Notes under the pieces: generated by a model
The model's database searches: none
What the model was told of the DNA's origin: nothing
Seen by the model: only the letters and a program-made list of their open reading frames with translations
Position numbers and translations under genes: made by a program
Shown here: positions 33,445 through 42,935 of the stretch, one piece after another
Layout: the number at the start of each line of letters is the position of its first letter
Position numbering within the stretch: position 1 is the first letter of the stretch
Source: Paraburkholderia eburnea
GTDB lineage: Bacteria; Pseudomonadota; Gammaproteobacteria; Burkholderiales; Burkholderiaceae
Length of the DNA stretch: 64,000 nucleotides
Assembly: GCF_002917095.1 (NCBI RefSeq)
Contig: NZ_PQGA01000002.1
Coordinates: 682,001-746,000 of the forward strand
Direction of reading: 5' to 3'

Positions 33445-33906
33445 ATGAGCGAGACGGGCACAACAAGCAGGGCTAGCGGCAAGCCCACCTTCAACCGCCG
33501 CCACAAGATTCACTTCTCGGAATGCGACCCGGCCGGGATCGTGTTCTATCCGCAGTACTTCGTGCTGTTCAACGATCTGATCGAGTCGTGGATCGACGAG
33601 CTGATGCCCGAGGGCTATCACGGCATCATCGGGGCGCGGCGCGTGGGGATGCCCACCGTTCACCTCGAAGTGGATTTCAAGGCGGTCAGCAAGATGGGCG
33701 ATGAAGTGACGCTGTCGATCGACGTGCAACGGATCGGGCAAGCGTCGCTGACGCTCGTCTGGGCCTGCACGGGCAGTGATGGCGTCTTGCGCATGAGCGC
33801 GACGCAGACGATCGTCACGACGTCGCTCGACACGCACAAGGCCATCGCCATCCCCGACGACCTGCGTGAGGCGATCGTCGCCTCAGCGGCACGCTCCAGC
33901 GCCTGA
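33445..33906 (+). CDS. Acyl-CoA thioesterase, 4HBT hot-dog family
   Basis: 153 residues, one hot-dog domain. 'HFSECDPAGIVFYPQYFVLFNDLIESWIDEL' carries the catalytic Asp of the 4-hydroxybenzoyl-CoA thioesterase type. 'VDFKAVSKMGDEVTLSIDVQRIGQASLTLVW' continues the fold. The family hydrolyses aromatic or acyl-CoA thioesters in the cytoplasm. Start ATG 33445 follows GGGAGACGAACG. No degradation pathway genes lie next to it, so the acyl group cannot be named. It converges with surE. Confidence 0.85.
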   Translation: MSETGTTSRASGKPTFNRRHKIHFSECDPAGIVFYPQYFVLFNDLIESWIDELMPEGYHGIIGARRVGMPTVHLEVDFKAVSKMGDEVTLSIDVQRIGQASLTLVWACTGSDGVLRMSATQTIVTTSLDTHKAIAIPDDLREAIVASAARSSA

Positions 33907-33938
33907 AATGGCGCCTGAGCCCGGACCTCGCCCGAAAA

Positions 33939-34727
33939 TCAGCGCGCCGCCCCCAGCGCGTTTTCCAGCGCGGCGAAAGTGCGCTCGTCGGTGCGGTCGA
34001 ACTGCAGCGGCGTCACCGAAACACGGCCCGAATGCACCACGGCCGTTTCCGAATCCGGCCCGTTTTCGCGCGGGCCGCGATGAAAGCGCAGCCAGTGATA
34101 GTCGATGCCGCGCGGATCGATCTGCGGCACGACATCGATGCCTTGCACGAGGCCCACGCCCTGGCGGGTGACGGTCAGCGGCCCCGCGGCGCTCGCATCG
34201 ACATCGGGGAAATTCACGTTCAGGCAGACCGGTGCGTCGTGCGAAATGGCCGCGAGGCGGCGAATCACGTCGGGCGCCAGCGCGCGGGCCGTGTCCCAGC
34301 GCACATGCTCGCGGTCGCGGAAGGTCTGGCTCAGCGCGATCGAGGGTAGGCCGAGCAGCAGGCCCGTCATGGCCGCGCCCACCGTGCCCGAGAACATGGT
34401 CTCCACGCCCAGATTGGCACCGCGATTGATGCCCGACAGCACGAGCGACGGCGTGACATCGCCCATCAGGTGGCGCACGGCCATCACCACGCAGTCGCCG
34501 GGCGTGCCCAGCACGCCGAAGCGGCGCTCGCCACGGCGGCTCACGCGCAGCGGCGAATGCAGGCTGATCGAATGGGAGGTGCCGCTCTGATCGTGTTCCG
34601 GCGCGACGACCCACACTTCATGCGCGAGTTCGGCGGCCACCGCTTCGAGGACGGCGAGGCCGGGCGCGTCGATGCCGTCGTCGTTGGTGAGGAGCACGCA
34701 GGGGAGTTTCGAATCGGTTGCGGACAT
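33939..34727 (-). CDS. surE: 5'/3'-nucleotidase SurE
   Basis: 262 residues. The metal-binding start 'LLTNDDGIDAPG' (13-24) is typical of SurE, followed by 'VVAPEHDQSGTSHSISLHSPLRV', 'GTPGDCVVMAVRHLM' and 'SGINRGANLGVETMFSGTVGAA'. SurE dephosphorylates nucleoside 5'- and 3'-monophosphates with a divalent metal and is stationary-phase and stress linked. Unlike the usual pcm-nlpD-rpoS context, it stands alone here; the long 3' extension 'VHSGRVSVTPLQFDRTDERTFAALENALGAAR' is normal for the family. The gene runs opposite to the AI-2E-type permease gene, 206 bp away. Confidence 0.92.
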   Translation of the reverse strand: MSATDSKLPCVLLTNDDGIDAPGLAVLEAVAAELAHEVWVVAPEHDQSGTSHSISLHSPLRVSRRGERRFGVLGTPGDCVVMAVRHLMGDVTPSLVLSGINRGANLGVETMFSGTVGAAMTGLLLGLPSIALSQTFRDREHVRWDTARALAPDVIRRLAAISHDAPVCLNVNFPDVDASAAGPLTVTRQGVGLVQGIDVVPQIDPRGIDYHWLRFHRGPRENGPDSETAVVHSGRVSVTPLQFDRTDERTFAALENALGAAR

Positions 34728-34933
34728 GGCAAGTCTCTTTCAGGGGTTGAAGGCAGACGGATGCGGCAGCAACGGCCATTATGGAAGATGGCGCGCTATT
34801 TCGCGACGGATCAAGACGTATTGGATATAGACTAGCGCGCAGCGGTTGGCGGCCCACGCGCACCGGCGCGGGCCGCCGCGCCTTGATTGACGTATCCGTT
34901 GCGTTGCTGCGGCGCCTGCCGCAAGGAGACTCC

Positions 34934-36004
34934 GTGAAGCCGCAAGACCTGCCAGATATCGCTCGCGCGCTGTTCGTCATCGCGATCCTGTGCGCATTGA
35001 CGGTCGGTTCCCTCTACGTCATGCGCCCATTCATTCCGGGCCTGATCTGGGCGACCATGATCGTCGTCGCGACATGGCCCGCGATGCTCGCGATCCAGCG
35101 CCGCTGCGGCAAGCGGCGCGGCATCGCCACGCTCATCATGCTGCTGATCCTGCTGGTCGTGATCGTCCTGCCTCTTTATGAAGCGATTTCCACGCTCGCG
35201 GAGCATGGCGGCGAAATCATGGGCCTGATTCGCAGCCTGCCGAGCTATACGCTGCCGCCGCCGCCCATGTGGATTCACGACCTGCCGATGGTCGGCGCGC
35301 GTATCGCCGGCGAATGGCAGACACTTTCCGATGCCGGCCCCGGTGGCCTGCTCGCGCGTCTCGAACCTTATGTGTCGATCGCGGCGCACTGGCTCATCGG
35401 CCACGCGGCTTCGGTGGGCGTGTTCGTGCTGCACATGATCGTCACCATCATCATCACCGGCATCCTGTACATGCAGGGCGAAAATGCCGCGGCTTTCGTG
35501 GTGCGCTTCGCGCAACGCGTCGGCCCGCGTTATGGCGAAGAAGCGGTGCGCCTTGCCGGCGCGGCAATCCGCGCGGTCGCGCTCGGCATCGTCGTGACGG
35601 CGGTGCTGCAGTCGGCGTTGGGCGGCATCGGCCTCGCGATTGCGGGCGTGCCGGGCGCGGGCGTGCTCACCGCGCTCATGCTCATGCTCTGCCTCGCGCA
35701 GATCGGCCCTGGACTGCCGTTGTTCGGCGGCGCGATCTGGCTGTTCGTCCACGACGCGCACGTGGCGGCGATCCTGCTCGCCGTCTGGTCCGTGATGGTC
35801 GTCATGCTCGACAATTTCGTGCGGCCGGTGCTGATCCGGCGCGGCGTGAATCTCTCGATGCTGTTGATTCTCTCGGGCGTATTGGGCGGCATGTTCGCTT
35901 TCGGCATCGTGGGGCTGTTCATCGGCCCGGTCATTCTAGCGGTGTCTTCCACGCTGCTGAAGGCGTGGATCGACACGCCCGCAGCGCCCGCCGCCGACGC
36001 CTGA
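34934..36004 (+). CDS. AI-2E-family (YdiK-like) membrane permease
   Basis: 356 residues with about eight membrane segments. The family pattern is clear in 'ALFVIAILCALTVGSLYVMRPFIPGLIWATMIVVATWP', 'RRRCGKRRGIATLIMLLILLVVIVLPLY' and 'LSGVLGGMFAFGIVGLFIGPVILAV'. These proteins are transporters of unknown substrate; the name comes from a paralogue linked to autoinducer-2. Start is the GTG at 34934 with AAGGAGACTCC upstream; the frame is open earlier but those residues are not membrane-like. A strong hairpin follows the stop. Confidence 0.85.
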   Translation: MKPQDLPDIARALFVIAILCALTVGSLYVMRPFIPGLIWATMIVVATWPAMLAIQRRCGKRRGIATLIMLLILLVVIVLPLYEAISTLAEHGGEIMGLIRSLPSYTLPPPPMWIHDLPMVGARIAGEWQTLSDAGPGGLLARLEPYVSIAAHWLIGHAASVGVFVLHMIVTIIITGILYMQGENAAAFVVRFAQRVGPRYGEEAVRLAGAAIRAVALGIVVTAVLQSALGGIGLAIAGVPGAGVLTALMLMLCLAQIGPGLPLFGGAIWLFVHDAHVAAILLAVWSVMVVMLDNFVRPVLIRRGVNLSMLLILSGVLGGMFAFGIVGLFIGPVILAVSSTLLKAWIDTPAAPAADA

Positions 36005-36017
36005 CGCCTTGCAGTGC

Positions 36018-36050
36018 GGCCCATCGAGACGAAAAACGTCTTGATGGGCC
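36018..36050 (+). terminator. Strong hairpin after the AI-2E-type gene
   Basis: A 14-bp stem (GGCCCATCGAGACG with CGTCTTGATGGGCC, one G-T wobble) with a 5-nt A loop, 13 bp after the stop. There is no clear T-run, so it may be a processing or rho-dependent end rather than a classical terminator. Confidence 0.6.
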
Positions 36051-36278
36051 ATTCATCAGACTGTTCCCTCCCGCCCGCGCTCCTGCTCTCCGGCAGCCAA
36101 GGCAGCTTAGCGACACGCCGGCTCATTCGAAGTTAGGATGACGGCTGGACTTCGCCTGGCTCTTGCGTTCTTCGCATTCACTTGCGCACATTGGCGCCTG
36201 ACTCGCTGCACACGTCGTCCCGTTTCCTCGGAGCGCTAGCGTGGGCACGCGCGGCGCCGCGCTTTTCGGGAGGGGGAA

Positions 36279-38933
<2,655 letters not shown>

Positions 38934-38948
38934 AGAGGGTATTTTTGG

Positions 38949-38974
38949 CGAAGCGGCCCAAGGGAGCCGCTTCG
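38949..38974. terminator. Hairpin between clpK and the OmpA-family gene
   Basis: CGAAGCGGC pairs with GCCGCTTCG (9 bp, 8-nt loop) between convergent stops. There is no good T-run on either strand, so it could be only a weak terminator. Confidence 0.4.
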
Positions 38975-38988
38975 TATTCCGCTGCGCG

Positions 38989-39730
38989 TTATTGCTGCCT
39001 GTACATCGGCGGCCTGTCCATTGCGTTGGCTGCGCCCCGCGGTGGCAGGCGATCGTCAGTCCGCGCGAAGGTCACGATCTCCACGCGGCGATCGGGCTGC
39101 AAACAGGCAACGAGACTGTCATGCGACTGCCTGTCGCTGCATTGGGTAATGGAATCCTGCTCGCCGACGCCCCGCGCATCGATCCGGTCGGCCGGGATGC
39201 CTTGCTGGACGAGCAGCGCCTTCACTGCGTCTGCGCGACGTTGCGAGAGCCCCAGATTGTAGGTGGGCGATCCAAGGCGATCCGTGTAGCCACGCACCTC
39301 CATGTGCCCGACGCGTATCGTGCGCAACTGGTCGGCGATCTTGCGGATCTGCGCGCGCCCACCCGGCAGGATGTCGGAGACATCGCCGCGATCAAAGGGG
39401 AACAGGGCATCGGTCGATAGCTTCATGACGTTCGATACAGGCATGGGCGGAGGCAGTGGCGCGCTGCTCACGGGGCGGATCCACTGACCCTGGACCCAGA
39501 TATAGCGGCCATGCTGCCAGGCCCAATAGCCTCGCTGCCATGCGTAGCCGACTCGCGGGGGGGGGGGGGGGCTCGTAGCGTGCGGCCGGAGGGGCGAGGA
39601 CTACGACCTCCTGCGCTGAAGCGGGCATTGATCCGGCAAGCGAGGCTGCGATTATGGCCGCGCTGGCCGCAAGGCCCGACGCAAGCCCTTGATAGCCGCT
39701 TCGCGTGCCGTGCAAAAGAATGTTTTTCAT
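38989..39730 (-). pseudogene. OmpA-family outer-membrane protein, out of frame at a C15 tract
   Basis: The upstream part (from 39730) has a signal peptide and 'ASAQEVVVLAPPAARYEPPPPP'. It then runs off into a wrong frame ending at 39392. The downstream frame gives WXXGXW-like repeats 'GYAWQRGYWAWQHGRYIWVQGQW' and an OmpA domain ('VRGYTDRLGSPTYNLGLSQRRADAVKALL') to 38989. The switch lies exactly at 15 consecutive C on this strand (15 G on plus, 39557-39571). With 14 or 17 C the whole gene would read through (about 247 residues). So the gene is intact apart from tract length: a phase-variable gene in the OFF state, or a homopolymer sequencing error. The OmpA domain binds peptidoglycan. Confidence 0.8.
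39557..39571. repeat. Homopolymer run of 15 G (15 C on the gene strand)
   Basis: Inside the proline-codon stretch of the OmpA-family gene. Runs this long are rare in non-repetitive coding DNA and are typical of slipped-strand contingency loci. A change of one base up or down alters the reading frame. Confidence 0.95.
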
Positions 39731-39986
39731 GTTCTCTCGTGCGAGGTAAGTTTTCGAACCGTGCAAACCGCGTGCAGATCGACACGCAAGCTGTGGCTGA
39801 AGCCTAACGCCTCGCAATATGAAAAACCGTAGTCAAGTGTAAGCAAACGTGGGCGGCGTAATATGAGATTTAGGGGCGGGTGCGGGATGAGGGGATGTTC
39901 GCAGTCCTGTTGGACGATATCTGTATTCGCTTGGGGCCTATCAGTAATTTCGTGTTCAAGGCATATGATCCTTTACAGGAGAACCT
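39731..39986. other. Intergenic region at the edge of the island
   Basis: 256 bp, no gene. It carries the promoter side of the OmpA-family gene and the 5' side of the IS remnant. GC falls compared with the left part. I did not find clear inverted repeat ends. Confidence 0.4.
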
Positions 39987-40384
39987 ATGCCTCGCAAACC
40001 GACGACCCAACCGGTATCGCTACGGCCCATTCCCGCTGAACCGCTGGAGCAGTTCAGCGGGCCGATGACGGCCAAGCCATCGATGCCGCGACGCTGCCGC
40101 TCAAGAAGGCGCTGATCGAACGGGCGCCGGACGGTGAGATGAATCGCCATCGCGGCTATCCACCGGCCAGCGTCACGAACCAGCGCAATGGCAAAGGTGT
40201 CAAGACCGTTCTGACCGAAGACGGCCCGATTCGCATCGAGGTGTCACGTAAGCGCGATGGCAGCTTCGAGCCGCTCCTGGTCCCCAAACATGAACGACTG
40301 CTCTCGGGCTTTGACGACAAGATCGTCGCGGTGTATGCCCGTGGCATGACCGTTCGGGAGATTCAAGGCTTTATGCATACCTGA
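39987..40384 (+). mobile_element. IS256-family transposase remnant
   Basis: An ATG with AGGAGAACCT upstream starts 'MPRKPTTQPVSLRPIPAEPLEQFSGPMTA'. After a frameshift near 40070-40080 it continues as 'AIDAATLPLKKALIERA' and then 'NQRNGKGVKTVLTEDGPIRIEVSRKRDGSFEPLLVPKHERLLSGFDDKIVAVYARGMTVREIQGF'. That is the N-terminal third of IS256-type Mutator transposases. The DDE part is missing: a stop (TGA) follows at 40384. So only the first 130 residues survive, broken once. It cannot move. It marks an old insertion at the left border of the T6SS island. Confidence 0.85.
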
Positions 40385-40800
40385 TTGACCCGCCGGGCTC
40401 TTTGAGCCTGATGCGAGCCACTCCATATGGAAGCTTGCAAGCAGTCCTTGGCCATCCAGATCGCGAAACACAGTGCCATCAATGACCGACGCGTGCAGGA
40501 TACACAACTGCGGACCGAGTTGCGCCGAGCGCTTGACCTCGATCATCGCGTCGAGCGGCGAAAGGAAGCACAGGACTGCTCCGCCGTGATCGGTGCGCTC
40601 CCTACAATGGACAGTCCCGGCACATCAACGCGGACGAGGATCCAGGCGAGCGGAAGAAGGGCCGTACGCGGCGATAGCCGGTACGTTCGTTGATCGTCAC
40701 GCAAACCTCAGTCGATGCAGGCGGGGGCGGTCTCCTTGGGAAATATCATGATGCAAGCAACATGCCCTTTCCCTATCTTAGTCAACATGAAGTGCAGGCG
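40385..40800. other. Unassigned degenerate region
   Basis: 416 bp with no gene I can support. Two short frames on opposite strands exist, but neither has convincing family features. It is likely left over from the IS insertion or deletion. Confidence 0.4.
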
Positions 40801-41918
40801 TCAGGGATGCGTCGGTGGCCAAATTCCAGGCGCATCGAATCGTCGCATCCACAAATCCGTGAGCCGAATATTGAAACGAAGCTCACCCGCGTTTGAACCC
40901 ATGCCCATTGAGCGGATCTGCGTCGTTCTAACCGGCCGAACAACGTTGTTCACCGCTACATAGAGCGGCGGCAAGCCTTTTGCGACTGGGGCCATCTCCG
41001 GCTCATTGCCGGCACGGATTGCGAGTCCAGCGCCGAAGTCATAGATCGGTAATGTGGAATCCGATAGATTTTTACGTATGGCAGCGTTACCGCCAAGCTG
41101 CTTGACGTAGGGCTCTCCGAGAATTGTGTACCAGTTGACGTCTTTGATGCCACGCCACTCGTCAATCATGGTCATCGTATTTGCCGGCTTGTCTATTTCA
41201 AGCCCAAAGTAGCTTTCGGCAAGCTTGAGCTCATACGGCTCCCATCGAAAGAATTCGTGGGGCAATGCAAGCGAGAACCCTGCGTAACCTTGAGCTGCTT
41301 TAAGTCTCCTGCAGCAGTTGATCAGGAAATCGTGTATAGGAAACGCTCCAGTGTCCCAGTGTCCATGTTGAAATATATCGCATGGGACGTGAAATTTGAA
41401 AAAAGAGTTATAGCCCTGTGCATCCTGGAAGGACGGTAAAGTCAAACATGCGACTCCGTAGTCACCCACGTAGTGCGGGTTAAAACTACTCGAAAATGCA
41501 AGTTCCAACGGGGCGTTCGCTTTCACAGAATCGAACGCGATGTTTGTTGCGTCGATGAGATTTTGATCAAAGGTGCGAGGTGTTGGCGCACCGTGAGGTT
41601 GTGGCTCTCATCCCCATTGAAGATTTTTTCCAAAGGCGGAATAATAGTCCGCAAAGCACTCCTTTAATGCGTGGCGGATTTCAGATGCATGGCCGCCATT
41701 AAAGTAAATTGTCGCGCCGAGCACCAGTTTCACAACGTACCGGTAGTCGGGCCCCTTGGGGCTGTCAGGGGCAGTGCGGTCGCAGTCGTAGATATAGTCG
41801 TCGAGTTCGTCAGGGAAATCCGGTCAGTCAGCTGTGCCGCGCTTTCCGTTCCCGGCACCTCAAGAAAGTATGCCTGTCTTCCTGGTATGTCCTGCAATGC
41901 CGTCTTCAGTTGCGCCAT
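40801..41918 (-). pseudogene. DUF3396 (type VI immunity, TsiV-like) gene with a vgrG 5' end, frameshifted
   Basis: Reading from 41918 (AAGGAGG upstream): 'MAQLKTALQDIPGRQAYFLEVPGTESAAQL' copies the start of the VgrG at 57882 ('IPGRQAYFLDVPGTESA'). Near 41820 another frame takes over with 'DELDDYIYDCDRTAPDSPKGPDYRYVVKLVLGATIYFNGGH'. It then runs to 'SAFGKNLQW' where a TGA falls at 41608-41610. A third frame reads 'GDESHNLTVRQHLAPLIK', and the first frame resumes as 'DATNIAFDSVKANAPLELAFSSSF...' to the stop at 40801. The C-terminal 240 residues show the DUF3396 pattern ('GYAGFSLALP', 'IKDVNWYTILGEPYVKQLGG', 'LPPLYVAVNNVVRPVR'). DUF3396 proteins act as immunity factors beside T6SS effectors. Two or more frameshifts break this one. 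Confidence 0.75.
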
Positions 41919-42189
41919 AGACGTCGCCTCCTTGCCGTTTTCGCGGAGACACGGCCCGTATGAATGGGCTGAAAAGAAAAAACGAGCCGTGATGATGGCC
42001 TTTTGCGGGCCACCTCCCTTATACATTCCGCAATCTTTCAGAGCAATGATTCGGATTACTTTTGAATGTCATTATTTGTCAAAGAACAAATGTGCGCCGA
42101 GTGACGTCATCAGATGTCATCGTTTGAAATGCAAGTAATGGTTAAAAGCCCCAATGATCGGCGGAATTTCGTCAACGCGAATTTCTTAA

Positions 42190-42640
42190 GGCCCATGCAA
42201 ACTAAACACAAAGCCTGGTCAAGCGGTGAAATTCCAGCTTTTCCAGTCCACCAGTCGTTATCGACGGTTTAGTTATTGCCGGGTGCGATTCCGACATGCC
42301 AGTGCGCACCGCATAGTCAGTGCAGCAGCGGTAACGCGCACGGTTGCGAGAAGACCCCATCGCCCGGTTTGATATTCCCTTGCACATCGATCTTCTGCCA
42401 GCGGGAGAGTGCCCCATCGACAGCCGACACCGATGCGAGCTTTCTGATTGGATGGCAGGCGCCCTGGAAAATCGCACTGACCGTATAGGCACACGACAGC
42501 ATCCCAGAAACGACATACCCAGGATGTCCCACCGGGTCAAAGCGTTCCAGCGTTACATACCGTAGAGTGAAATCGTCCTGAACGGCCGATGGAGATGAGT
42601 GCGCTACCGCAAGAAGACTGGATTTGGGCGAGGGTCCGCA
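42190..42640 (-). pseudogene. Decayed cysteine amidase-like gene (NlpC/P60-like)
   Basis: The minus-strand frame from about 42640 reads '...TLRYVTLERFDPVGHPGYVVSG', then the likely catalytic Cys in 'LSCAYTVSAIFQGACHP' (Cys codon at 42493), 'KIDVQGNIKPGDGVF' and stops at TGA 42317-42319. Directly after, still in frame, comes 'CGAHWHVGIAPGNN', a TAA, then 'TVDNDWWTGKAGISPLDQ'. The order Cys, then HWHVGIA, then DNDWW is that of NlpC/P60-type amidases, so the gene is broken by two nonsense codons and has no intact start. It could be an old T6SS effector or a cell-wall enzyme. Family name is inferred from motif order only. Confidence 0.6.
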
Positions 42641-42935
42641 ATGCGGGGCGGTCGGCTAGCTGGCATGGACAACGGTGGTCGTCACCATGGCGAGGACTAT
42701 CGCGGATGCCAGGCCGGGCAAGTGCAGGAGATGCGATCGGGACATCGGGCTAGATGCCTGGCTACGGCGTGCAGAACGGGGGCAGCGTGGGCGGTCCCGG
42801 CGAGCGTCGCCTGCAGGGGGAAAAAATGACCCCGGTCGTGGTGGTGCGTTGTTTCATGCTATCGGTTTCGCCTATTGGACCGTGTCGGCGCACAAGCCGT
42901 TGGGTAATGGTTGCGCCGGCACGGTCCGGTCCTGC
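42641..42935. other. Gap between the decayed amidase gene and clpV
   Basis: About 295 bp without a gene I support. No repeat or RNA element was recognised. Confidence 0.4.
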
